Shown one piece after another: positions 34,599 to 47,400 of a stretch of DNA of 64,000 bases. Both the position numbers and the translations under genes were made by a program. The stretch is taken from assembly GCF_009870125.1 (NCBI RefSeq), contig NC_046679.1:29946001-30010000 (forward strand). The letters are read 5' to 3'. Every line of letters starts with the position of its first letter. Position 1 is the first letter of the stretch. A model generated the notes under the pieces. The model was not told the origin of the DNA and did no database searches. It saw only the letters and a program-made list of their open reading frames with translations. This DNA comes from Drosophila pseudoobscura (Eukaryota; Arthropoda; Insecta; Diptera; Drosophilidae).

Positions 34599-37500
34599 TG
34601 TGTCTGTCTGAGTGCGTAAATTAAACCTAAAGGCGGCGCCGGAGCATCGATCTCCAACATTTTCCAATTTCCATTTCCATTTCGGCTTATATGGCGGTTA
34701 TGGTGGTGTGAGTAAAAAAGCATACAAATATCATATATTTTCCGTAATGATTTTGGTTTGGAACAAACTGCATATATATGTATATACTGCTTTGCGTTTA
34801 TGTGTAGTATATATCTGACTGCTGTTTAGGTTGGCTTTTCTTTTGGTTCCTGCTTAATGATTTTAATTAGAGACTTTTTCTTGAAGATTCTTTTTTCTGT
34901 ATTTCGATTGATTTTCTGTTTCTGTTTCTTCGGCTTTTGTTTTTCTTTGATTTTTTTTTTGTGGTTTTTTGTTTGTTTTATGGGTTTTTGTTTAAATATT
35001 TAAAATAGCAACTACCTTGTATCTTGTATTTGTATTTTTATTATTATTTGGTTTTTGGTTTTTTGGTTTTTGGTTTTGGTTTTGCTTTTCTTTTGCTTCG
35101 AGTTATTATTCCCTTATGTAATTAATAAGTTATATATATTTATAAGGTTGTGTGTGTGTGTGTGTGTGTCGTAATGTCTCGTTGAGAGTGTGGCTCGTGT
35201 GCTGGGGGCAAGGGCGGGCCGGTGTCGGGGTTGGGGTCGGGGGGTTAGTTACTCTCTCTTCAAGGTCCAGGCAGTCTTCGATCTTCGATCTAGGCTTGGA
35301 AAACACTCCGCAGACGATTCTCCCCTTTGCTCTTTCTCCTTCTGTTTGTTGCTTGCTTTTATTTTGGGGGCTTTATTCAGTGTACATTTAGAACATTCTT
35401 TAGCTATGCTGAAATACGGTTTACGACGTCTAGAGTATGTATTTTATATATATATATTTCTATGTTATATATAGTTTCACTTATCTTATAAATATTACCG
35501 GCACTATTGTTCAGAACTCAGGGGCTTGCTCAATTTTCGATAATGCTTTCAACCCAAGAAGATAATGCCTCCAAACTGTTGTTGATCGGAACTGAAAATA
35601 CTTGACTCACTCAACGGATTCAAATCAAACTATATATCAAACATATAGTACTATATATCTGATATCTGATACATGTCTGCATGTATGTGTCTGTGTGTGT
35701 ATATACTGGTTAGTTCTTGGCTTCTGTTTCCTGTACTCCTGGCTACTCCTTGAACTAAATAGAACCTTTGTATGAACCGTGAAATGAAAGACTTGTGCGC
35801 TGCTTGCTCTGCTCTGTTCTGCTCTGCTCTGCTCGAAAAAACCAAAGAGATGCTCAACTGAAAACTGGCTGGAAAAACGGCGGCGCCACTGCCACTGAGG
35901 GCATGCGTGGCACCGTTCTGGCTTGTCTATTTCACTATTGGTAACTTAAACGGTAAATTGTTTCTGTGAAAGGCAACTGTTGCGCGTGGAGGCGACAGCG
36001 CAAGCATCGAGTCGATCGAAGGGATCGAGGGGATCGGGCTATATGGTTCGGGGAGGAGTCTGGGCATGGGTTTAGGGGCTATGCTTTGCTGGGCCTCCCG
36101 CTCGGTTTGTTTGTCGTTTTGCTATATTTAGTTGTATATTCTATTGTAAAAAATATTATTATAAATACTTTTGGTTTTTATTCGGTTTGCTTACGTGTTA
36201 CAAATCGACTCGTTGCGAGTCCTTGCTCGATCTTACTGCTCTCGTTACTCGTTACTCGTTACGTTCTATGCTAACTGTACTGGTTTACTGTTACTGTTAC
36301 TGTGGTTGTTGTTGCTGTTGTTTCGCTTTTGATTTGATCGTTCGGCTATATAACTAGTTTTTCTGGTTCTGATTCTGTTTCAGTTTCTGTTTCGGTTTCT
36401 GATTCTGGCTATATGCTTCTTGCTCTGTTTCTTGCTCTGTAAACTTATATATTATAAAATATCTGATCACATTTGTTTGCAGTCTCTGTATAAATATTGT
36501 TGTTTCATTTGTTTGCTTATCGTTTTCGTTTACGGTTTTACTTTTATTATAGTACATATCTTACACATGCCCCAGGCCAGGCCCCCGTCTCTGTTGTCCC
36601 TCTGGTCTGGTGCTGGAGCTGGGGCTGGTCCTGGGGGCGAGTCCCTGGGGCATGCTCTCTCTCTCGCTCTCTCTCCGTCTATAAATCATAGGAACGCGAC
36701 CGATCGAAACCGGACCGATCGCCGAGAAGGAAAAACTTGAAACTGAAAATCGATTGTTTCGGCGCTTTGGCTCGTTGGAATTGCGTTTTTCGTTTGCTCC
36801 TACAGCTGTTTTACATAAAATTTCGTGTAGAATTTTGACAAACGTCTGGCCTCCACTTCCGGCAACTGCAACATGGTGTAGCCGATGGGGCAGGGGCAGT
36901 GGCAGTGGCAACTGATTCTGCTTGATTCTTGATTCTTGGTGGGTGCCAATGGGTGCGTTTCATTTTGGTTGTACTTCTGTTGTTGACGGTTCTTTTGGCG
37001 CATCTTTAATCCTCGGGGGATTACAAAGATGCGCCCTATTGGAAATAATAATAATATTACTGGGCTATTGTCTGGGGCACCTCCCGCCCCTTCATTTTGG
37101 GGCTGAGGCTGGGTGCCCCAATCTTTGTCAATTTTCTCTTGTTTATTGCATCTGTTTGATCGGTATCTGTTTGATTGTTTGTGTGTTTGTTGGAGTAAAC
37201 CAAAGTAGTTTTGCAGTTCAGTTCATTTCGCAGTCAGTTGCATGCCCCGCGAGTCCTTGCTGTTGCTGTTGCTGTTGCTGTGGCCGCCGCTGCAGCAGTT
37301 GCCGGTGATGGAGCCAGTTCAACGCACGCAAAGTTTTGTGGCTCATTTAGTTGTTGTTCGATTGATTGAGTTGCTCGTTAGAGAATTGTGAAACAAAAGG
37401 TTTTTATCACTTATTCTTGTTGCCTATGCGAAAGACACCGACCCGCTCGATCCGTTCCGTTCCGTTCCGACTGACTGATCGCCCCAGCCCCCGATTCCAT

Positions 37501-40089
37501 CCAGGCGCATGTTTTTGGCGAATGTTTTTTGTTGAGTGTGTCTCCTCTGGCGGGCGGGGCTCAGGCGTAGGTTCCCTTGGGTTTCAGCAGGCAGGCATCA
37601 TTTCTTTGGGTCCTCGTCTTCATCGTTCTCTTGGTTTCTCTTGCAACTTGGTTGCATTATTGGTTACTATTGGCAATTTCTTGTGTGGCATGCGCTGGAT
37701 CTGTATGGATTTTGGGCTGGGCTTGTCAGCGATTCGGGGTGTCGGGGTGTCGGGCTTGGGTCGGAGCTCTTTCGATTGCTGTTTGTTTAAATAAAAACAT
37801 AATTGTTGCTGTTGTTGTTAATTGTTAACGGAAATATCTTGTGAACGAACTAAAAGTTTTGGCTTATTTGGCTAATTGGCTATTGTTGTTGCTGTGGCGG
37901 TTCTTGATTTTTTGTTGAGTATAAAAATATAAATCGTTTTATAAAAAGTTATTGGTTGCTTATTCGTTTATTTGCTTTGTTTATTTGTTGCTTGTGTTTG
38001 CTGGTTGTTTGTTGTTTGTCTGCTGGTTGCATGTATTGTACTATAAATTATCCCGGTGCGTGCGTGGCACGCTCTCGACTATTGCAAATGAAAACTGTGG
38101 CATAAAATCGTCTCTCTCTCTCTCTCTGTCTCTCTATCGTTCGTCAAAATTCAACTATAAACACTTATGGATTAGTTATCGGTATTTGTATTGCTTTATG
38201 TGTATATATATATTTGTTATATTCATATTCGATCATGGGTAAATATTCAGTTATTCGTTCGATTGTAAACTTTGAACTCAGGATGGCTTAAAGACTCAAC
38301 ACAAAGAAAATCTGTACTCCCTCCTCCACACCGGATCTCCTATACTATATATAGCATATCTCTGATATCTCTGATATGTGGTAGACAACCCAAAAAAAGT
38401 TGCCGCTTTCTGCTCGCTGCTCGCTGCTGCTGCTGCTGCTGCTGCTGGAAGTGCTCTGTGTTGTTGTTTGCTGTTGCTGTTGTTTCTAATATATTGTCGC
38501 TGCTAACTGGGCTTGTTGCTGTTTCTTTTTTTCTTTATTTTTTTTGGTTTTTTTTCTTTTGTAAACTTGTGAAAAACTGTGAGAGATTAACTCAAAAATA
38601 TCACATACGAGTTGTGTATGTTTCCCTGGCTATTGTTGGCTGTTTAAAACTAAATTGTAATCCTGTTATCTTCTATTAATATTATTTATTTGTTTCTTTA
38701 TTCAGTTATGGGCTTTTCTTTGGGGTTTTATGCAACTTTTCCTTTATATTTTTATACTTTCTCATGTGCTTTGCTTCGTTTTGTTGTTGTTGTTGTATGG
38801 TATATATATCAATTTGAATTTGGAATTTCCGATTGGCAGCTTCCGCTTGCCATTTGCTCTGCCGAAATGCTGGGGTTACACGTCATAAGCCAAAAGTTTT
38901 AACCTCTTCGTCTCCATAAACGTCTCAACTGAGGATGCTTAAGATTCTTGTCTAATATAATAATGGTATGTTTAATCAAAATTTCATTTGTTGAACTTAA
39001 TCCGTTTGGTGCAGGCGCACAGTGCGGGCCGAAACTGTATGGGCACCGTGCGCTGCTCTATTGCAGTTTGTTGGAACAGAAAATGGCGATGCACAATGGC
39101 CCTTCCATTTGCGAAGGACCCTGCACCGCCATAAAATGTCTCTTTATCTCTCTCTTTGTCTCTCTCTCTCTCTGTCTTCTTCTCTGTATCTTTCGGTGAT
39201 TCTCCCTACGCCAAATAAGTGATAAAAATTTTACTTCCAAACATTGTTTTGATTTTGTTCGATTTCGGGCCAAAAGTTATTGGGAATTTCGAGAATCGCG
39301 TTTGCTACTAAAAAAACGCAATCATTTATTTTTTTTATTTTGTTTTCTGTTTTTGTTTTTCTTCTTTTATACCAAAACTGCAAATTTTCGTTTGATTTTC
39401 GTTAGTTTTTTGCTTTAGTTGTTTCTTTCTATCGCTTGTGATCAGATGTTCTTTTAAATAAGGATGTTTAATAAACTTATTTTTACTTGAAGTTGAAGTT
39501 ACGAATAGACTTGATTTGATTCTTGACTTGACTACATACATATGTTTGTGTTTTGGGGGGGATCTTCTGGTTGATATATATACCGATTGGGGGGGGCTGA
39601 TTTTGGCACATCTCCTCCTCTCCTGAGAATCGTCCTGCGCGCATTTTGAATGCTGTAAAGCTATGGGCGAAGCCTCGCCTGGCCCTGGCCTTTGAGTAAC
39701 TTCGATATGGGGTCATGGGGTCTTGGGGGAGTCTTGAGGGATCTCAGTGGGGGGGTCTGCTTATGCTTAAACTGTAGTAATATTTTAGTTACGTTTATGT
39801 AGTTTTGTATTTAAATGTCGCTATGTACAATTCTGATCAATTTCTGTATCGGTTTTTCTCTCGTATATGCGGTAATCAGTAATCGGTAATTGTTGGTATT
39901 TTTGTTTTGTTTTGGTTTGCTTGGTATTTTGCGGTATTAATGCTTTTAAAATCTAGTTAAAATTTGCATATGGCTGCGTCTGCATTTATATTTGGTAATT
40001 GGTTTACGTGTAGTAGGTATATACTTATCTCGCCTGCTTCTTTCGATCTCGATATCGATATCGATGTCTCGATAAATCAATATCTCGCT

Positions 40090-40358
40090 TCCATCTTTTG
40101 CTTCTGCTGCTTCGATCGTCATTCTGTCGATCGGTTCGTTTTTTTTCGGTTTACGTGTAGTTTTTCATTTATGCTTTAAGTTTAGTTTGCTTTGCTCTCT
40201 TTTGTCGTTCGATCAGTGATCCATCGATCCATCTTTTGCTTCTGCTGCTTCGATCGTCATTCTGTCGATCGGTTCGTTTTTTTTCGGTTTACGTGTAGTT
40301 TTTCATTTATGCTTTAAGTTTAGTTTGCTTTGCTCTCTTTTGTCGTTCGATCAGTGAT
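40090..40358. repeat. Perfect 131 bp tandem duplication
   Basis: The sequence from 40090 to 40220 is repeated without a mismatch at 40228-40358, period 138 bp, with a short spacer (CCATCGA). The unit starts TCCATCTTTTGCTTCTG and ends GATCAGTGAT. It lies inside the presumed pros 3'UTR. It is either a very recent duplication or an assembly artefact. Confidence 0.9.
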
Positions 40359-42050
40359 TGATCGCTGGTTGATTGATCGGTTTGATGTGCTGGTTGCTTC
40401 CGCTTCCTGCTTGGCTCTGTCTGTGTGTGGGTCCTGGTTGATCCTGCTGGCTGGCTGGTTGGCTGGCTGTAAGATTACTCTATGCTTATGCTAACTTATG
40501 TCCTGGCCTGTGCCGTGCTTTGACTTTGATGTTGGAGTAAACTGTGCCCGGCTCTTCCACAGGGCAGCAGCAATTGGAAACTAGAATCGAACATTGCTCT
40601 TGGCCTATGGCTGGTCTCTGTTTGTTTTCTTTTTTGGAATTTACCAACACCGAAAGATGGCTGTGTGGAAATTAAACACTGTTTTTCGGCTGATCGAAAG
40701 GCATGGATATCGAAAGTTTTGGTGGCTTGAAGAAGGTTGCTGCTGCCGCTGCCTGTGGATGTGCCAGGAGTCGCTGTGTCGCTGGGTTGGTTTGTTCTCT
40801 GCTCAACAGGAAGTGATTAAAATTTAGTTGACTTTTGCTTGTTGCTTACCCTTCTGTAACCTGCGCTCGTCTCCACCGATCTCCACCGATTGTTGGCTGT
40901 TGGCTGTGGCTGTAGTGTTGGTTAACGGTTAGTGATGTGTGTTGTGTAGTCAATTCCAATTTTGATCTGATCTGTGACAATTGCCGAAAGCTTCTGACGG
41001 AGGTTGGTTGGTTGGTTGAATGGGGGCAAAGATTGAACGTAAAAGTATTGGGGTTTCATAAATAGCCAAAGGGTTTGGGGGTTTTTAATTTTGTTAAAGA
41101 AAAATCCAAGCGCCGTCATGTGGTTTTCTGTTTTCTCAATGAATTTCGCTTTTATTAACCAATTATCGTCTCGTTTTTTTGACTTGACTTAAGTTTAAGT
41201 ATGTTTTTGTTAATGTTAATGTTTAGTATAAATGTATGAAATATGTATGTTGCATTATATATACGCAAGTATTCAAATGTGTATTCAAGTGTGCTTCTGT
41301 GTCTGAGTGTGTGTTTTGGTACGGTTCATTCATTCGGTTCATGGTAAACCTCCTACGATACGATCCATCGATCCATCCACTTGGTTAAGGAAAGGAAAGA
41401 AAGCGGCGGTTGGGGTGGGGGGATTGTGGTTTTTCTTAAACTGAGACAAACTGAAACTCAACACAATATTAACTCTGAATTTGTTAGCTGAATTTCGACG
41501 GCTTAATTTCGCTTTTGAATTTTGCTTAATTATAAAATTTTGCCTAAAGTTTTGTTAGCCAAACGTTTATTGTTAATACGCCTTAAATTGCCTAAAGGGT
41601 TTTTGCTTTTCTCATTTCTCAATTAACTATTTTTACAATCAATTCAATTCAATCAATTTCGTATGGAGCGGAGGTGGGAGCTCCCTCCACATTGGTTTTA
41701 TCCGAAACATAATTGCAGTTAGTTCGATTTTCATTTGTTTGTTAGTTGTTAGTTGTTTTGTTTTGTTTTTTGTTTACTTTTTTATCACAAAATCAGTTAC
41801 AATTGTATTTCGATTTAGATCAAACTTCAACTTCATTGCCAAAAAGAAGTTGCTTCTCCATAAATTTCGTAAAGGCATTAACAATCAACGATCTCCGGAC
41901 TGGAATTTCGACTTCTACTCGGCTCTGCTCTGCTCTGCTCAGATGGGTATAAATCAGGGAACTCAAACTCGAAACATCTCTCAATGGATATATGGATAAT
42001 GCTTAATGGCTGGGGGGGTTCAAATCAACTTAAACTGCAGTTCGATTAGC

Positions 42051-42056
42051 TTTATT
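42051..42056 (-). terminator. Candidate proximal polyadenylation signal of pros
   Basis: AATAAA on minus about 2.4 kb after the pros stop; a plausible end for a shorter mRNA. It is one of several matches in this AT-rich stretch. Confidence 0.3.
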
Positions 42057-42998
42057 TTGTTGTTTTTTTTTGTACGATTCCCTAAACACTAATTTCGCAA
42101 ATGCATTTTCTTTTTGTTTGTTTTAAATTTTTCAATTTTACACCAAATTGGAAATGTAATCATTATGTTCTCCCTTTTCCGTCAGACTAGGAACCTACCG
42201 TCTTATACTCGACTAATTTTGTCATAGTTACGCCAAAGTGCAATCGAATTTCGCTCTGCTCCTCCCGCTCTGGTTATGCCTAAAAACTTGCTTATTCAGT
42301 TTCAATTTAGTTTTAGCTAAAATTCATCTATTGTTCAATAATTTCGTATGCTTGGTGTGGGCCGAAAGGTATGCTGCTGCCTCATAGCGGTGTTCCCATC
42401 TAATCTAAACTTGCAACAGGGGGCGATAGGGCATCAGGAGGTTGACTGGCTGCTGACTGCTGGCTGTCCTCGTAGCAAATATTGGGCCGAAAAGGTTACT
42501 TTTTCGCTTCTACGTTGTGCGTCTTTTGAGGAATATTCTTTTGGTATTTGCTTAATGTTGAATTAATGTTGAATAACATTCGATGATTCGATGATGTAAT
42601 TGATGATGTTGCCTGGCTGGTGCCGCTGGTGTTGGTGGCAACAGTAAGGTTTGCTCACTCCTGGCCCCAAGTGACCAAGAGACCAAGAGAGAGCAAACAT
42701 ATCCCTCTTAACCCGCCCACTCTCCATGTTGAGTCTGCTGTGCTGCTGCTGATGGGTGAGAGTGCATGATCGAGGACAGACAGCCAGCCAGCCAGTGGAA
42801 GGGGGCCAAACAAGGGGGAGGGGGGTTTAAACAATAAAGAAAAACCATATATTTGTTGTTTAATTTGAATTTTTTGGTGTTTTTTGTGTATATTTTGTTT
42901 TTTGTTGCAACTCAAGGCCAAGTAATGTAAAGTAAAATTAATTAAACTAAACTTTAACTTAACTAAATTTATAAATTATGTACATAAATAACAGACTA

Positions 42999-43022
42999 GT
43001 GTGTGTGTGTGTGTGTGTGTGT
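42999..43022. repeat. (TG)n microsatellite
   Basis: About 12 uninterrupted TG units. A second TG tract follows at about 43478-43502. Confidence 0.85.
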
Positions 43023-43330
43023 ATGTGTTTATGTGTGTATAGGGTGATCCATAAAAATAAGAAGAGGCGTAAAGTAAAAGAATTGATTAAAAATAAACCG
43101 CACTCAAGGGATTGGTGTTAACAATTAACTTTGGTCAAGGGTTCATAAACCATTAAATTATCAAATTATCTACCCTAACGCCCGATGTCCTGTCCGCATA
43201 TAAATCTATAAATCTAAATAGTTTTTGTTTTCTTTTTTTTTTTGGTGATTTTTGTTTTTGTTTAGTTTTCGCTTAATAGACATCGAATATATGCTTAAAG
43301 GGTTAAGAATTGGGGGATAGTGGGGGGTGC

Positions 43331-43469
43331 TACCGGCGTCAGTGCAGCGCCTGCTTTTGTAAAGCAGTGCGCTCATGCAGTGAACGCCGGTACTGAAGGG
43401 TTTTAACTGCTTGCCGAAGAACGGTCTGCCAAGCAGTGTAGCCCGCTTCCACAGAGCGCTCTTCGCTCT
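43331..43469. other. Cluster of three predicted RNA hairpins
   Basis: A GC-rich island in the T-rich 3'UTR region. Hairpin 1 (43331-43392, 62 nt) pairs TACCGGCGT with ACGCCGGTA, TGCA with TGCA, GCGC with GCGC, and CTGCTTT with AAAGCAG around a 3 nt loop. Hairpin 2 (43406-43437) pairs ACTGCTTG with CAAGCAGT around an inner CCG/CGG. Hairpin 3 (43453-43469) pairs AGAGCG with CGCTCT. Being inverted repeats, they fold on either strand. They may be a structured 3'UTR element or a pre-miRNA-like hairpin. No protein is recognised here. Confidence 0.55.
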
Positions 43470-44429
43470 TGAACCGATGTGTGTGTGTGTGTGTGTGTGT
43501 GGGTGGAATGCGTGTTTGTTTGTGTTTGTGTGTGTGGAATGTTGTTTGTGTGTCAACTTTCGGTAGATCAATAGACGGCTCAACTATGTATTTTGTTAAA
43601 TATCTGTATACGTAAAAATGTCTTGTAAATATTTTCAAAAAAATTTCATCTAACAAACCAACACGGCTACAGCGAGTACAGTTTACACTGCCTACAAAGT
43701 ACGCGATTGCTCGCTCGCTCGGTGTGTCTGGTGTCTGGTGTCTCTGTGTGTGTGTGTCTGTATGGGTGTCAGGCTCAGATTACCATCAATTTGCACTATT
43801 TCACATAAGATTAAGATTTTAGGTTTTTTTAGTTTTGGTTTTAGCATTGGATGCGATCGAAGCTCGCATCTCTCATCCTCTTCTTCATTCTCTCTTCTTC
43901 GCTGAGTGGGTACGTATGTATGCTGTGTGTGTGTGTGTGTGTTGGTGTAGGTGTTTTTGGAAATTTTTTGAAAAATATTTTGCGGCTCGGGAGACTGTCT
44001 TGACTGCTCCCCAGAATTGCTCGTGGCCTAAACGCGGTTTTGACTCGTGTAAACTTCTCAGCTTCTCTTAGCATCTCCTAGCTTTGCTCTTCTCTCTCTC
44101 CTCGCTCTCGGTCTCTCTCTCTTTGCTAACTTATTCTGTGGTTCGTTTTCGTTTTGTTTCGTTTCGGGAGTTTGTGGGTCATATCCAGTGGTACTTCTTG
44201 CGCAGATTTAGCCTTTTAGCTTTGGTCTGCGCCTCGCCTTCGGATTGCTGCTGCCGGCCCTCGATGTTGTGGCTGTAGATGTTGTAGTAGTCATAGTAGC
44301 TGGGATCGTGGTGTGTGGTGTGGCTGTTGTTGGTGGTGGTGGTGGTGGTGGCATTTGAATTGGCATTGCCAGGGGCATTGGCAGCGATATCGTTGGCGTT
44401 GGCAGCGCTGGCAAGGCCAACTCCTCCAC

Positions 44430-47400
44430 TTATTCCAGCTGCTCTAAAAAATTGGGCGACTTGAAGTACTCGGGCACGGGATCGTCCATGCGCGAGATGA
44501 TCTTGTATATGGACTTCTTCCACGACTGTTCGGTGTCTTTGCCACCCTGTATTGCACGGAAAAACTCCCGCAGTGTCTGTTCAACGACGAAGCGAAAGTT
44601 TTGGGGTACCTGTCGATGGCCGAAGGACGATTACGATTAGCAACGGAGCTCCCAGACAAAAGTGGTGTTTAGTGGTTTAGTGTCTATTGTAGATTGATTC
44701 TAGGGGCAAACACTCTACATCTAAGCGGGGCCAAGGGTAGACTGTTTGCCCGCAGCTTCAATGGCTTTTTTCGGGGGTGTGGGGGGCGACTGGTTCTTCG
44801 TTAATGTTAGAGTTAGTGTGGGTGTAGGCGTGGTTATTGGCATACCTCAATGTGATTATTGCGATTGTAGTGCAAATTGAGCACGCGATACAATTCACTA
44901 TCTCCAGCAATCAACAGATCATCGGGTGTCTTGATGCCTTCGGTGACAGCTTGTCGTGCATATTTCTCCATTTGTATGTAGTAGAATTCTCTGCAGATGC
45001 GTAGATGAGGAATATGTTTGGTTTTGGTCAGTATTCTGGTTGGTTGGTTTGGTTTTTTTTTTGTTTCTATTCTATGGTGTGGGTTGGTATGGGGGGTTTA
45101 TTGGGGTGGGGGGGTTTGTCAGCATTCAAATTTACAAAATCGTACAAAAACTCAAAATCAAATCAAAGATCGAAACAAAGTAACGAACAAAAGAGCGAAA
45201 AACACACACAAAACAGAAAAAAGGTAACCAAATTCAAAGGAAATCTCTCTATCTCTCTCACATTCAGTCCTCTATATACCACACTCTCTCTCTCTCTGTC
45301 ACTTAAGCTTCTTTCTAAGAGGGGGGTCCTTGTTCTTGCAGGCTTAATGCATTATATTGGATCGCATCGCATCGCTGTTTGAATATGACATTATTAATAA
45401 TTTGCTGCATACTCTTAGGCGCCCGCCAAAAGGAGGAGTCTCTCTCTCTCTCACTCGCTGTCTGTCGATGTGTGTGTGTGCTTGCGTGGGTATGTGTGTG
45501 TGAGTGTGTAAAGAATTTTTAATAAATCTCAAATGTGCAGCAACAGTGGCTGTGGCAGTGGCAGGCGCTGGTTGGGTGGTGGTGCAATAACAATTGCAAG
45601 TCGAGGCAGTGGCGTCTTCTTATTGCGGTCGCTGCTGGGGCTGGGGGGCTGTGGCTGGGACTGTGGCTTCTACTTGGGGGTTGGGGATTTAATTAGCAAG
45701 TGCAGTGTGCTTCTGGTGCCACTGTTGCCTGCTGCCTGCTGCTTCTGTGTCGCCTTGTTTAGTCAAGTGATTTGTGTGCGGCCGGGGGCCTGCCGCTCGC
45801 AGGGGGATAGTCAGGGGCGCAAGGGAGGCCAGGGTGGGTGGTAGCCTTGCTTGGAGACTGTAAGTGATTGCTTGTCTTTGCCTAATGCCTCCCGGCATCC
45901 GCCCCGACTCCGCCTCCGCCTCCGACTGCATTGTGTGCCTCGCACTAATTGTTGTCTTTTTTTGTCGTCGGAGAGTCCTGCCCCCGTCCCTTCCGCACTT
46001 GACAACGCTCCGATAATCGCGCTAATTTCAAGATTTCCCAGTAGCAAATGCATTTCTCATGTTGTGCGAGTGCGCTCGTGTTGATTTTTCCAAACAATAA
46101 GCGCAGAAAATGTGCAAATAGAAAATCTTTGCCGTTTGCTGGCAAGGGTCCCCAGTCTCCAGTCGCTCGTCGCCAGTCGCCAGGCTCCCCGGAGGCGGCA
46201 GCCACGCGCACTTGAACAGCAGCGGCGGCGGTGGCAGTGGCAGAAGGGGGGGTTGCTGATTGGGGCTGGGGCTGGGGCTGGGGCTGGAGCTGGAGCTCCT
46301 ACAATTGAAGCGAGGCATCATAATGAGGCGATGACGGCTTGGCCGGGCCAAAGAAAGGAATCGCTGTGTGACAGTTTTGTGTGACAGTTCATTGTCTCTG
46401 GGATCTCTGGATCGGGCATCAAGGAGGGGGATGTGTGTGTCCATAGTTATTAGGGATTGCCCTCATCTCGTTCCGGATCCCCAGTTCTTTGTGTGTGTGT
46501 GTGGAGGGGGCGGGTTGGGGGCAGCGTGTGTGTGTGTGGCACAAGTGTTTCGAGGGTTGGGGCTGAAAATTTGTTTGTTTTAAATGCAATTAGCTTTGTG
46601 GCTGGTGCGAAAAGAGCTTGAGGCGATGATGCCACACAGCCACACGTGAGGCAGGAAAAGGAAGCTTGCAGCTTAGGCTGCCACATGGAATGCGCCACTT
46701 AATTTAGATAATAAGCTGCAACTGAAAATGGCGTCGAGGCTTGACGGAAGTGCCGCTTGCCACCTTCCACCTGCCGCTTGCAACTAATTAGTTTGTAGAT
46801 TTTTATATATTTTCGTAGCCCATTTATTTGGTGGCAGGTGCAGAGGAATGCACGGGGGGGGGGGGGGGATCTCTCGCGTTTCGTTTCCCTTTCGAGTGTT
46901 GCTCTCGCTCAATGGACGAGTGTATGCGTGTCCGTGTGTGTGTGTGTGTGTGGCAGGGGGGATATCTCTGTGTGGGTGTGTGTGTGCGTGTGTCTCCTTC
47001 TTCGCGTCTCCTTCTTCGCCAGCCTTCTTGCCACTCGGAAGTACAGATATTACAGATACAAATACGAGCACGAGAGCGAATAGAACGAACGAACGAATGT
47101 TTTTTTTTTTCATTTTTTATTAATAAGCTCACACATACTCACCCACACATATGCAGACATCTCTACCTCATACATTAATGAAGTAATTGACAACACTTTA
47201 TATGTATCTATATATAGAGGCATCTGTATAAGTCATATACGTCTAAATACATACAGGAACATGATATATTTCTATGTGTATGTATGTGTATGTGTGCGTG
47301 TCATAAGAGTGTACCACTGTAGTGTGTGTGTGTCTGTCTGTATGTAGCTGTGTGCTTGTTGCTGTTGTTTTTCGTCAGCAAAGATCTTTTCACGCGGCTC

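Larger units (their letters stand above)
28095..44429 (-). other. pros: Probable extended 3'UTR of prospero
   Basis: About 16.3 kb downstream of the pros stop with no recognisable gene. On plus it is strongly T-rich, with many T runs of seven or more and almost no long A runs. Its dinucleotide repeats are TG, never CA, so on the pros strand it is A- and CA-rich. Ordinary intergenic DNA should not keep one strand bias this long; the bias fades below about 28.1 kb. In D. melanogaster neurons pros has a long isoform with a 3'UTR of roughly 15 kb, stabilised by Syncrip, so the length fits. The boundary is inferred, not seen. The stretch holds many microsatellites, a hairpin cluster and a tandem duplication, listed separately. 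Confidence 0.6.

Noticed and set aside
43339-43656. 105-codon minus-strand open frame through the hairpin cluster
   Set aside because: It reads through a TG microsatellite and inverted repeats; the C-terminal part looks protein-like but matches no family I know.
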